64,000 nt of DNA from the IMG/VR virus record IMGVR_UViG_3300034356_001766, positions 1 through 64,000 of that record. One strand, written 5' to 3'. Positions 29,314 to 37,573 of the stretch are shown piece by piece. The notes beneath the pieces are model-generated. The model did not search any database and was not told where the DNA came from. It saw nothing but the letters and a program-made list of their open reading frames with translations. This stretch comes from a virus. Numbering within the stretch: the first letter of the stretch is position 1; each line of letters opens with the position of its first letter. A program made the translations under genes and the position numbers.

Positions 29314-30822
29314 ATGAAACATTTATTTACCCTTGTAGCTCTTTCAGCAGCTACGTTATTCGGCCAGACCTCTTTCTGGACTTCAACAACTTATAGAGGA
29401 GCATTCGAACCAGCTCCTACCACCCAATGGACTGATAGCTGGACCAATTGGGATCCTCAAAGTACTACCTACCCGATCCACACCCAGACAGTTTCAGGAG
29501 AAATACTTAGTAATCTAACTTGGACAAGCAGCAATGTTTACCTAGTTCAAGGTCCGGTATACTTGAAGAGCTCGCTTACTATCCAACCTGGTACAGTAAT
29601 TCTTTTTGATAAGAACACTGCAGGATCGGCTCTGATTGTAACTAAAGCAGGCACACTCTATGCAGAGGGTACTGCCACTCAACCTATTGTATTTACTTCT
29701 AATGCTGCAGCCGGTCAAAGGAATATAGGTGACTGGGGCGGTATAGTACTTTTAGGTGAGGCAGCTAACAACCTACCTGCTAACGCAACAGCAGGTACTC
29801 CTGCCGGGATCGGTAACATAGAAGGCCTACCTACTTCAGCTAATACTGAATACGGCGGTACTAACGATCAAGATAGTTCAGGTATTCTTAAGTACGTTAG
29901 AATCGAGTTCAGCGGATATGCCTACCAGCCTGATAAAGAGATCAACGGTTTAACATTTGGTTCAGTAGGAAGCAAGACAGTAGTTGAATACGTTCAAGTT
30001 TCGTTTGCTAATGACGATGCCTTTGAATGGTTTGGAGGTACTGTAAATTGCAAGCACTTGGTTTCATACCGCAACCTGGACGACGACATGGATTGCGATT
30101 TTGGCTACAGAGGTAAAGTTCAATTTGCTTTAATTGTTAGAGATCCTTTTATTGCTGATCAGTCATCAGGTTCAACCTCAGAAGGATTTGAATGTGATAA
30201 TGACGGCTCCGGCTCTAACAACGGACCTAAGACAGCTGCTACATTCTCTAACGTAACTGCTATCGGTCCACTAAGAGGTGACCTACAAGCTACAGTCGAT
30301 CCTAAGTTTAGAAGAGCTTTAAGACTCCGCCGGAACAGTGAAATGAAAATCTTCAACTCAGTCTTTACAGACTTTAAAGATGGTATTCATATTGACGGAA
30401 CTTCCACAGAAACAAATGCACTACAGAGTAGGTTAATATTCCAAAATAATCTGATTGCTGGCTGCAGCGGTAAATTCATCCTCAGAGGCACTAATCCTTC
30501 TTTTGATGCCGGTGCCTGGTATTTTACTTCTAATGATACTCTAGCAGTTTCTACTGGATTGTTTACCACTCCCTACAACTACCTACAGCCTGACTATCGC
30601 CCATCAGCTACTAGCGGACTAGACACAGGAGCAAGCTTCACCGACACAAACTTGATCGGTAATACTATCTCAGTTAACGAAGAGCAGTTAGATGTTACTT
30701 ATGAGATTTATGATTGGTACGGTAACTTAGTTTATATTGGGAAACATATACCCTACGACAGACTTAAAGGATTATATGTAATCAAATATAGTGCCAAGCT
30801 AGAAAAAGTATTTGTATACTAA
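29314..30822 (+). CDS. Secreted beta-helix-type protein with T9SS-like C-terminus
   Basis: 502 residues. Signal peptide MKHLFTLVALSAATLFGQ. Central region LTIQPGTVILFDKN...ALIVTKAGTLYAEGTATQPIVFTS...GDWGGIVLLG follows the repeat-like right-handed beta-helix pattern of Bacteroidetes surface proteins. The last ~40 residues (YEIYDWYGNLVYIGKHIPYD, then LKGLYVIKY, with K-V-F-V-Y) resemble a type A Por sorting domain. It should be exported by Sec and then by the host T9SS, and anchored on the surface. Such genes are normally bacterial, so this is unusual in a phage. Confidence 0.75.
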   Translation: MKHLFTLVALSAATLFGQTSFWTSTTYRGAFEPAPTTQWTDSWTNWDPQSTTYPIHTQTVSGEILSNLTWTSSNVYLVQGPVYLKSSLTIQPGTVILFDKNTAGSALIVTKAGTLYAEGTATQPIVFTSNAAAGQRNIGDWGGIVLLGEAANNLPANATAGTPAGIGNIEGLPTSANTEYGGTNDQDSSGILKYVRIEFSGYAYQPDKEINGLTFGSVGSKTVVEYVQVSFANDDAFEWFGGTVNCKHLVSYRNLDDDMDCDFGYRGKVQFALIVRDPFIADQSSGSTSEGFECDNDGSGSNNGPKTAATFSNVTAIGPLRGDLQATVDPKFRRALRLRRNSEMKIFNSVFTDFKDGIHIDGTSTETNALQSRLIFQNNLIAGCSGKFILRGTNPSFDAGAWYFTSNDTLAVSTGLFTTPYNYLQPDYRPSATSGLDTGASFTDTNLIGNTISVNEEQLDVTYEIYDWYGNLVYIGKHIPYDRLKGLYVIKYSAKLEKVFVY

Positions 30823-30823
30823 G

Positions 30824-30854
30824 TTGGGGAACTAAAAGGCTCTTCGTATCTTTA
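30824..30854 (+). promoter_or_regulatory. Promoter TTG-N20-TATCTTTA
   Basis: TTG 30824-30826 (in hairpin AGTT-GGGG-AACT, 30822-30833), TATCTTTA 30847-30854, spacer 20 nt. ATG at 30858 follows after 3 nt: leaderless. Confidence 0.7.
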
Positions 30855-30857
30855 GGT

Positions 30858-31361
30858 ATGGAAGATATGTGCCCGTTTAAGCCCGTTCACTCGGTGGAGT
30901 GGCTGGAGAACTACTTTGCCGAGAACTGCTTTAAGAAGCCCTACGACCGCTTTATGTGGTGGAGGGGATACGTTACTAAGAAGAAGCCTTTGTTCGCTCA
31001 TGCTCACCTCAAGGATAAAGTAATGAACGGGGACTACGACTTACCTCATTACGGGTACGAAGCCGAGCTTGTAGAGCATAAGCTACGTCATGCCTACTTA
31101 ACTAGGAATGATATTACCGGGTTTAACGAAGCTCAGGGTCTGAATATGTCCCGTCGCAAGCGACTGCTCGAAGATCAGATCAAAGAAGATACCAAGCGCC
31201 TGGAAGGACTTTACAAGGACTGTAAAAAGAACTACGGCCTGACTAAGGAGCAGGTCCAGGATGAGATAATGAATCTTGATGGTGATAGCGTTAAGGATCT
31301 TTATTTGATGCTAGAAAAAAAATACGGAAAAAAAACTGTTGCCGTTCCTAAATTTAAATAG
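30858..31361 (+). CDS. Hypothetical protein
   Basis: 167 residues; N-terminal two thirds with Trp-rich CPFKPVHSVEWLENYFAENC, C-terminal half a charged coiled-coil-like helix (RRKRLLEDQIKEDTKRLEGL). Not recognised. Served by its own leaderless promoter. Confidence 0.65.
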   Translation: MEDMCPFKPVHSVEWLENYFAENCFKKPYDRFMWWRGYVTKKKPLFAHAHLKDKVMNGDYDLPHYGYEAELVEHKLRHAYLTRNDITGFNEAQGLNMSRRKRLLEDQIKEDTKRLEGLYKDCKKNYGLTKEQVQDEIMNLDGDSVKDLYLMLEKKYGKKTVAVPKFK

Positions 31362-31411
31362 AGGAAAAGTAAATCCGTATATATTTATATAAAATAAAAA
31401 AAGTAAAAATT

Positions 31412-31714
31412 ATGTTAAAGCGTTTTTGGAATTGGTTATTAGGTAAGACTACTGTTGATGAAAAGATTGTTGAGAAAGTTCAGCAGATCAAAGTAAGAGC
31501 AGAAAGGATTGAAAAAGAGATTGAAGATGTAGTTGTTGCTGTAAAAGAAGTAGGTAAGCAAGCCTCCGATGTCGCTAAAGCTGTGAAGGGTTCACCGAGC
31601 CGCACTCGCAAGCCAGCAGCAAAAAAAAATGCTCCTGCACCGACTGCAACTGCAGTTGAAGCTACTCCTGCTGCCAAGAGAACAGCCTCCAACGGTCGCA
31701 AATCTAGCAAGTAG
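31412..31714 (+). CDS. Helical protein with basic Lys/Ala/Pro-rich tail
   Basis: 100 residues: N-terminal amphipathic helix/coiled coil (~1-58, VEKVQQIKVRAERIEKEIED) and a Ser/Lys/Arg/Pro/Ala tail (SRTRKPAAKKNAPAPT...KRTASNGRKSSK) like the tails of histone-H1-like proteins. Could bind DNA or RNA. Ends at the GTG of the next gene (one-base overlap). Confidence 0.6.
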   Translation: MLKRFWNWLLGKTTVDEKIVEKVQQIKVRAERIEKEIEDVVVAVKEVGKQASDVAKAVKGSPSRTRKPAAKKNAPAPTATAVEATPAAKRTASNGRKSSK

Positions 31715-31956
31715 TGAATCCTAACTTGAACGTAAGCCTGGATCAGACCCTCCCTGTTGAGTGTGAGGAGTGCGGTGGGCTTTACTTTGAACAGGCTCTT
31801 CACATCCGAAAGGTATCTGGCTTGTTAACAGGGACTGGACAGACCTCATACCTTCCGATCCCGGTCTTTGCATGTAAGGCTTGCGGACACGTTAACACGG
31901 AATTTTTACCTAAAGAGTTAAAAGATTTGCCGGGTGATCAAGACAGTACAAATTAG
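31714..31956 (+). CDS. Zinc-ribbon phage protein
   Basis: 80 residues with a GTG start overlapping the previous TAG. C-x2-C at CEECGG and CKACGH enclose a beta sheet (QALHIRKVSGLLTGTG...YLPIPVFAC). I recall similar small zinc-ribbon proteins in T4-like marine phages; function unknown. Confidence 0.65.
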   Translation: MNPNLNVSLDQTLPVECEECGGLYFEQALHIRKVSGLLTGTGQTSYLPIPVFACKACGHVNTEFLPKELKDLPGDQDSTN

Positions 31957-32038
31957 AGTTCAGTTCAACGAACCGATCTGGATGTATGATGGACTTCAAG
32001 AGTCTATCTACGATGATTTTACGGACGAAGAAGAGTAA
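31934..32038 (+). CDS. Possible small acidic protein, 34 residues
   Basis: GTG start 23 nt inside the zinc-ribbon gene; product MIKTVQIRVQFNEPIWMYDG with an acidic end. Followed by a terminator. Weak support. Confidence 0.4.
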   Translation: MIKTVQIRVQFNEPIWMYDGLQESIYDDFTDEEE

Positions 32039-32063
32039 CTAAAAAGTTAACTTTTCTTTAGGG

Positions 32064-32083
32064 AGGGACTTCAGGTCCCTTTT
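32064..32083 (+). terminator. Rho-independent terminator
   Basis: AGGGAC-TTCAG-GTCCCT (32064-32080) followed by TTT. Separates the small-gene operon from the large surface-protein gene at 32157. Confidence 0.75.
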
Positions 32084-32156
32084 CCTGTTTCTATTTATTA
32101 AGGAATTGTTATTAGTAATTGTTGTTTAAAAGACAAAATATAATTAATAACTTTCT

Positions 32157-34091
32157 ATGAAAAGAATTTTTGTAGCCCTCGCTATACTAATAGGAGCAAC
32201 AGCCCAGGCCCAGAACGGTGCCAACGAAATACTGCCAGCCCCTAACTCCGCCACCCCTTTTATACTTGTTGACACTCTGTTTACTCTGAGTAACTATCCA
32301 GCCACTTACACTGACGTGTACATCCACTTTGCCAACCCGACTGCAAGTCCGGTTAAAGCTGTTCAGTTTAGATTGTACTACGACAATACTAAATTCTCTG
32401 GAGCGACGATGTTCTGGGGTCCAACAGCACAGCCCATCGCCGATAAGTACGGATCTTACTTCGATGTAAATGCTAGCGGGTATCTCAACATAGTAGCGAC
32501 CTACACCGGTACCAACACCACCTATGACTGGAATGACGGTGCGATGTTTAAATTAAGACTTACTCACGGTGCAAACTACAAAGGAGTTGTTACTCCTGTA
32601 GTTACTACCGGAGCCGGATCCTATACCAGTCTAGCGACAGTAGGCAACGGAACGGACGTAGCTCTTACCCTATTTAACTACGGAGGAGCATTCCAAATGA
32701 CACCTCTCACCTTCCCTATCAGGGTTAAAAACCCAGATCTATCTCCTGCACAGGGTGTCTGGTTTTCAGCAGCAAAGAGACTTAAGTCAACTCCTCAAGC
32801 TACTTGGCAGTCCATCGCTTCTGATTCTACCAACGGAAGCGGTCTAGTACAGTTCACCCATCCTGTTGATACCAACTACTGGCATCTTAAGATTTCTTCC
32901 CGTATTGATACGATGTCAGACGGAGGCGCTATCTCCATAACCGATGCTTACAAATTAGCCAACCACGTCACCGGTCAGGACACTCTTGCAGGTACCGAAT
33001 GGTATGCTGGTGATATCAATGAATCAGGAACAGTAACTATCTCTGATGGCTTCTCAGTATTCAGTAGACTAGCTCTACAAAGCACTACCTGGAGCGGATT
33101 GTTTACAGGAGTCAACAACGTTGCAATGCAATGGCCTAATAGTTTTGCAACAGCTCAATCAGCAGTAGCAGCTCCCAACTGGGGTACCAATCCTAGAATG
33201 TATAGCATCGATACAATCGTTAACAGACTAGACTCAATCAACCCTTACATCTATGTGATCGGTGATGCTACTACAACCGGGTACAACAACCCCGCTACTA
33301 TCCTTGCCAAGAAAGATCCAACCGGGAACGGAACTACCCAATACATCTTAGACCCAGGAGTCTATCTTTCAAACAAGTTAGACACAGTTCAGTTTAGGTT
33401 CCCTAAGTTAGTACTATCGGTTGACAACTTCGTTGACGTACCGGTTACCATGTACACCTTCGGCAATAAGATCGGAGCAGCTCAGATGGGCTTTGAATAC
33501 GACACCAACATCTTTGAATTTACTTCCATAGAAGCAGGACCAGTAGCTGCTAAATGGACTAGCCTGATCAGTGTTGAGAAGGGAAGAGTGTTCTGGGCCG
33601 GTCACGAAGACAAGCTGAACCCAGGAGTGCTAGAGGCGATGAGTAATGCTTTCACTTTCAGATTCAGAGTTAAATCAATCCTAGGATGGACTTCTACTCC
33701 GATCAGAATCTTTGATAAGGCAGCCGGTAACGAAAAAGCAGTTGACCTATCGGTTAAGCCTTCTCCTAACGATGGATCGATCATCAACGGAAGAGCTGCT
33801 CTAGACCCTGCCACATTAGAGAAGATGTACGGCTTTTATGTCTACCCTAACCCGATTACAGAACTTACCAACGGATGGGCTATAGCTGAATTCTATACCG
33901 AAGACAAGCAGCCCCTCACCATAGTAGTTGCTAACATGCAGGGACAGATTCTGAAAGCTGAAAAAATAGAAGAGACTGATTTAGGTTTCCAAGTTAAAGG
34001 AATCTATATGGGTGACCTGCCCAGAGGAACTTACTTCGTAAGAATGGTTATGAACGATAGAGATAAAGTTTACAAAATAATTAAATACTAA
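32157..34091 (+). CDS. Secreted cohesin/dockerin-like protein with T9SS sorting domain
   Basis: 644 residues. Signal peptide MKRIFVALAILIGATAQA. Cohesin-like beta domains: residues ~30-170 (VYIHFANPTASPVKAVQFRLYYD) and ~410-520 (IGAAQMGFEYDTNIFEF...RVFWAGH). Between them a dockerin-like duplicate: ISITDAYKLANHVTG and GDINESGTVTISDGFSVFSR (~255-300). The C-terminus FYVYPNPI...IVVANMQGQILKAEKI...GDLPRGTYFVRMVMNDRDKV is a clear Por/T9SS sorting domain. It should be exported to the cell surface by host T9SS. Architecture is typical of Bacteroidetes adhesins, not of phages. Length is normal for such proteins. Confidence 0.82.
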   Translation: MKRIFVALAILIGATAQAQNGANEILPAPNSATPFILVDTLFTLSNYPATYTDVYIHFANPTASPVKAVQFRLYYDNTKFSGATMFWGPTAQPIADKYGSYFDVNASGYLNIVATYTGTNTTYDWNDGAMFKLRLTHGANYKGVVTPVVTTGAGSYTSLATVGNGTDVALTLFNYGGAFQMTPLTFPIRVKNPDLSPAQGVWFSAAKRLKSTPQATWQSIASDSTNGSGLVQFTHPVDTNYWHLKISSRIDTMSDGGAISITDAYKLANHVTGQDTLAGTEWYAGDINESGTVTISDGFSVFSRLALQSTTWSGLFTGVNNVAMQWPNSFATAQSAVAAPNWGTNPRMYSIDTIVNRLDSINPYIYVIGDATTTGYNNPATILAKKDPTGNGTTQYILDPGVYLSNKLDTVQFRFPKLVLSVDNFVDVPVTMYTFGNKIGAAQMGFEYDTNIFEFTSIEAGPVAAKWTSLISVEKGRVFWAGHEDKLNPGVLEAMSNAFTFRFRVKSILGWTSTPIRIFDKAAGNEKAVDLSVKPSPNDGSIINGRAALDPATLEKMYGFYVYPNPITELTNGWAIAEFYTEDKQPLTIVVANMQGQILKAEKIEETDLGFQVKGIYMGDLPRGTYFVRMVMNDRDKVYKIIKY

Positions 34092-34097
34092 AATGTC

Positions 34098-34487
34098 ATG
34101 AGTGAAGAGCAAGAAGGCGGAATGTCCGGAGTAAAGAAAACAATCTTAGGAGTCCTAGGAACAGCCGTTACCGGGATAGGTATCTGGGCTTCTACCCAGA
34201 TCAATACCATCCTAGGTATAGAAGAAGAAGGAGCAGCTACTGAACAGGTAGCTCCTGTAGAGCAGTCTAACAATCAGAGCGTTAACGTCTCCGGTCCTGC
34301 TATTACTATTAATGTACCTGATCAGCAGCCTGCCAGAACCAATACTGTCATCAGAGAGACTGTCAGAGAGGTACCCGCTGCCCAGCCAGCTCCAGCTGCA
34401 GCTCCTACAGAAGAGAAGAAAGAAACTCCTCAAGAGAGGATGGCTCGTCTCAAGAAGCAAAAAGAAGATCAAAACGCCGGAAAGTAA
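34098..34487 (+). CDS. Membrane protein with Pro/Ala-rich stalk
   Basis: 129 residues. One transmembrane segment (about 13-33), then Gln/Asn/Val (SNNQSVNVSGPAITINVP) and a Pro/Ala- and Lys/Glu-rich tail. Lies between the T9SS protein and the CsgG-like gene with its stop overlapping the next start. Might be a scaffold for the CsgG-like protein; unknown. Confidence 0.6.
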   Translation: MSEEQEGGMSGVKKTILGVLGTAVTGIGIWASTQINTILGIEEEGAATEQVAPVEQSNNQSVNVSGPAITINVPDQQPARTNTVIRETVREVPAAQPAPAAAPTEEKKETPQERMARLKKQKEDQNAGK

Positions 34488-35227
34488 TGAGAACTAGAAT
34501 GGATGCTATCCTGGAGATCATTTTCGCTCCTCTAGGAATATTAGTAGTAATAGGCGGTATGGTACTTGTAGGTACACTAGCTACGTCTTGCAAATCCTCG
34601 ATTGGGGTGCAGCAGTACCAGGCCGAGTTTGAGAAAGCAGAACCTTTAAACTCTCTACCAGCTTTTGCAGGTGAGAGACAGATCGTTCAACTATCTAAGC
34701 TTAATGTCAATAAGGAGTTATGGGATATGTTCCCTGAGCTTAGAGACAAAAGAGTCGGGATGGGAGTATCAAATAGAATAATTGAGAACTTCGAACAGAC
34801 AGGTCGCTTTAGCTACGCTGAAGAGAAGGAAGCAATACAGACTCAGATGCTAGATGCGTGGGAGACTGAATTAAATGGACTTAGCAATGGTAAAACTAAG
34901 CTCTCAATGGAGGGTATAGCTTTGCCAAAATACATCGTCTATGCTGAAATTTATGACTTCTCTGTATCTTATACTGAAACCTACGATAAGGGAAAGACCA
35001 ATAAGACTAACACCACCATCGTTGGCATTCAGATCAGGATGGTGAACGTTGATAACTCCCAGTACATAGTTGCTTCCGGTCAAGGGACTTCAACTCAGGT
35101 AGGAGAAGGCTTCTTTAAGAACCCTCAAATGGGCTTTGACGGCTCAACAGTAGGTGTTGCTACACAACGTGCGCTAGAGGTTGCGACAGTAAACCTTGTC
35201 AAGCGGATGGAAACTTATGGATGGTAG
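34487..35227 (+). CDS. CsgG-like lipoprotein
   Basis: 246 residues. Long N-terminal segment ending in a lipobox (GTLATSC, ~residues 29-35), then a domain resembling CsgG/HfaB: RQIVQLSKLNV, VGMGVSNRIIENFEQTGRFS (locus corresponding to the family's conserved start of the periplasmic alpha/beta domain), IVGIQIRMVNVDNSQYIV, GSTVGVATQRALEVATVNLV. CsgG forms the outer-membrane pore that exports curli subunits. The ~246 residues are close to CsgG length (277 in E. coli). A pore role for this one is inferred, supported by a Gly/Ser-rich secreted-type protein directly downstream. Confidence 0.72.
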   Translation: MRTRMDAILEIIFAPLGILVVIGGMVLVGTLATSCKSSIGVQQYQAEFEKAEPLNSLPAFAGERQIVQLSKLNVNKELWDMFPELRDKRVGMGVSNRIIENFEQTGRFSYAEEKEAIQTQMLDAWETELNGLSNGKTKLSMEGIALPKYIVYAEIYDFSVSYTETYDKGKTNKTNTTIVGIQIRMVNVDNSQYIVASGQGTSTQVGEGFFKNPQMGFDGSTVGVATQRALEVATVNLVKRMETYGW

Positions 35228-36764
35228 ATGGAGAATAGTCTTAATTTTTCTTCTTACAGGGTTTAAAGGGTTTAGTCAGTATATTTACAACTACACCGAC
35301 CCGTGTACGGGGACGTTAAACTCTATTACTATCTCACAGCCCTCCGGGTCTGTAACTCTTTTTTATGCCGGGCAATATCAGACCTTCACAGCTACCCAGT
35401 TACAGTCTGGAGCCTTCGAGTTATGGGTACAGGGCATTAATGCAGCTGCTCCTGCTGGAAGCAACCCCTGCGCTGGAAATGGGGGTTCTATCGCCACTGG
35501 ATCAAATGCTGCTATTGGAACTAATACGGTCAATAACGTATCAGGCATAGTCGGTATTGCAGCCAACATTGGCGGGAGCATAGGATCTTCCTCTATCCCG
35601 GGTGGAGGCATGGCCGGAAGCGGTAACTCTAATTCTAATTCAAATGACAATGGTACGAATTCTTCTGGTAGCGGTTCTAGTGGTTCTGGGAATGGTGGTG
35701 GTGGTGCTGGGACTGGCTCCGGTGGTTCCGGATCAGGCTCTACAGGTAGCGGAGGGAGCACTGGGGGGAGTGGCGGTAGCGGTAGTACTGGCGGCGGCGG
35801 CTCTGGCTCGGGTTCTGGGGGAGGTTCCGGAGGAGGTTCAGGAACTGGAGGCTCTGGTTCTTCAGGCGGCTCAGGCTCAGGCGGTTCAGGATCGGGTGGT
35901 TCGGGATCAGGTCAACCTTCCTCCGGTCAGGGTGAAGGCGGCGGAGGATCTATTCCATCTTCGGGCGGTGGCGGCTCAACAGAAGGCGGTGGTGCAGATG
36001 CAGGAGCAGTCGGGGGACAAGAAAATACAACCTCAGCATCAGGTGGTGAATCCGAAAGTTCATCCAGTGGTGGTGGAGGCGGTAAAGGAGGTGGCGGTGG
36101 CCAAAAACAAAAAAGCAGGCAAGAAAAAGTAGGTAGAGGAGCTCTCATAGGCTCCGGTGACTTTGTCGCTATTAGGAACTCCGGCAACATCAGGGACACG
36201 GGTCAGGATAATTTTAGGTTCAACTCCTCCATTACTCACGTCAATACCAAGCAAAACTTTATCAAAGGAGTTAATCTGAATTACACTACCGGTGAGAATG
36301 TTCTGAATACTACTCTATACGGTTCCTACAAACATAAAGGGTTTATGGGGGTATTCTCTAATTCGGTGATGAGTAACTTTAAGACCGATTGGTTCAATAC
36401 AGTCACTGCTCTAACAGCTCAAAAAGCAGGTCCTGTAACGATGATGGCAGGGACTAACTTTACGGCCGGGCAGCTGGGGAAGAGCTGGTTCCAGAACTGG
36501 TCTCTGATTGGAGGAGGGTTCACGAACTTTAAAGGAGGCAGGACGGTAAGCGGTAACTTAATGATGCTGGGGGTCTACTCTCCTTACATTTTCTACTACC
36601 AAGGTCAGTGGTATAGTTCAGGAGTGCTGCTGGTACCTCTCGCTAATCTTGACTTTAAACTAACAGATAAATTTAAATGGAGTATATCTTTCTCAGGAGC
36701 TTACCAGTGGAATGCAGAAATACTTAACTACCAGATATCAACAGGAACAAAAATGTTATTATGA
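35217..36764 (+). CDS. Gly/Ser-rich surface protein with barrel-like C-terminal domain
   Basis: 515 residues from the ATG at 35217 (TTG at 35196 possible). Signal peptide RIVLIFLLTGFKGFSQ. Residues ~25-130 beta-like, ~130-300 almost only Gly and Ser with few Asn/Gln, then a basic hinge (QKQKSRQEK) and ~210 residues of alternating hydrophobic/polar strands (FRFNSSITHV, LNTTLYGSYKHKG, WSISFSGAYQWNAE) like an outer-membrane barrel. Overlaps the CsgG-like gene by 11 nt, so it may be its client or partner. Confidence 0.65.
   Translation: MDGRWRIVLIFLLTGFKGFSQYIYNYTDPCTGTLNSITISQPSGSVTLFYAGQYQTFTATQLQSGAFELWVQGINAAAPAGSNPCAGNGGSIATGSNAAIGTNTVNNVSGIVGIAANIGGSIGSSSIPGGGMAGSGNSNSNSNDNGTNSSGSGSSGSGNGGGGAGTGSGGSGSGSTGSGGSTGGSGGSGSTGGGGSGSGSGGGSGGGSGTGGSGSSGGSGSGGSGSGGSGSGQPSSGQGEGGGGSIPSSGGGGSTEGGGADAGAVGGQENTTSASGGESESSSSGGGGGKGGGGGQKQKSRQEKVGRGALIGSGDFVAIRNSGNIRDTGQDNFRFNSSITHVNTKQNFIKGVNLNYTTGENVLNTTLYGSYKHKGFMGVFSNSVMSNFKTDWFNTVTALTAQKAGPVTMMAGTNFTAGQLGKSWFQNWSLIGGGFTNFKGGRTVSGNLMMLGVYSPYIFYYQGQWYSSGVLLVPLANLDFKLTDKFKWSISFSGAYQWNAEILNYQISTGTKMLL
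35612..36108 (+). repeat. GGT/TCN low-complexity tract coding poly-Gly/Ser
   Basis: About 500 bp of GGn and TCn/AGn codons. All three + strand frames and the minus frames stay open over long stretches here, which creates long artefact ORFs (Pro-rich in minus, Val-rich in +). Only the frame read as Gly/Ser is bounded by a signal peptide and a domain. Confidence 0.8.
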
Positions 36765-37573
36765 AAAACTTAGTACTACTAGCTCTACTACCTTTAAACA
36801 TATTAGCTCAGACTTCCGAGAATACTCAGACTATATCCGATGTTACTTCAATACAGTATATTGATTTTGACAACGATGTTATGAGTAGCTCCAACGTATC
36901 GGTTGGGTACCTGGGTGATATGAGAATATTGAGTTACAACCTAACCTATGAATGGGGCAAAGAGAATGTAACAAATGGAATATTTGCATCCAATACTCCT
37001 TTCTTTAAGTACACCAAAGTAGGGTACAGTCATAGTAGGTCTAAAACTCTTAAGAATATAGATAGAACAACCTCATACGGAGTGACGGTATCAGCATTTG
37101 CCGATCATTCGGCTATAGCAATAAGCCCTTATTTTAATCAGATTTACGAGTTTAAGAATAATACCAAACTTGGATATACGTTGTTTATTAGAGATAATAC
37201 CCATGATGATTTTTATTTGTTTGAAGAATTTTATCCGGCCGCATCCTATACAAAGTACAGTGGGATGTTTATAGCAATGAAAGAATTTGAATATAAAAGA
37301 TTTGTATTGGGACCTGAATTATTTTTACTATCTTCTATAAGGACTCACTATTTTAATTTAGATGACTTTGAAGGCGCATTAGATATTTGGTATTGGAATG
37401 ATTTTAACCTTAATGCATACTACGGCTCTTCGATAAAATATAAACTGACTGACAAATTTATGTTCGGTGCTAAACTCAGAAGCTGTTACGCCCACACTCC
37501 TTCAGACAAAACTCTTGGATTTCGTAAGGCAACTCCCTATATACTTTCAATAGGATGTAACTATGATTTCTAA
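36761..37573 (+). CDS. Outer-membrane beta-barrel-type protein
   Basis: 270 residues, signal peptide MKNLVLLALLPLNILA, then about 14 alternating strands rich in Tyr/Phe with short turns (VGYLGDMRILSYNLTYEW, FKYTKVGYSHS, NTKLGYTLFIR) and a C-terminal Phe preceded by alternating residues (YILSIGCNYDF), the typical signal for outer-membrane insertion. ATGA overlap with the gene before. Confidence 0.72.
   Translation: MKNLVLLALLPLNILAQTSENTQTISDVTSIQYIDFDNDVMSSSNVSVGYLGDMRILSYNLTYEWGKENVTNGIFASNTPFFKYTKVGYSHSRSKTLKNIDRTTSYGVTVSAFADHSAIAISPYFNQIYEFKNNTKLGYTLFIRDNTHDDFYLFEEFYPAASYTKYSGMFIAMKEFEYKRFVLGPELFLLSSIRTHYFNLDDFEGALDIWYWNDFNLNAYYGSSIKYKLTDKFMFGAKLRSCYAHTPSDKTLGFRKATPYILSIGCNYDF

Noticed and set aside
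35378-35761. Pro-rich minus-strand frame and (35602-36132) Val-rich + frame over the Gly/Ser tract
   Set aside because: Low-complexity GGN/TCN repeats leave all frames open; only the Gly/Ser frame has a signal peptide and a folded domain after it.
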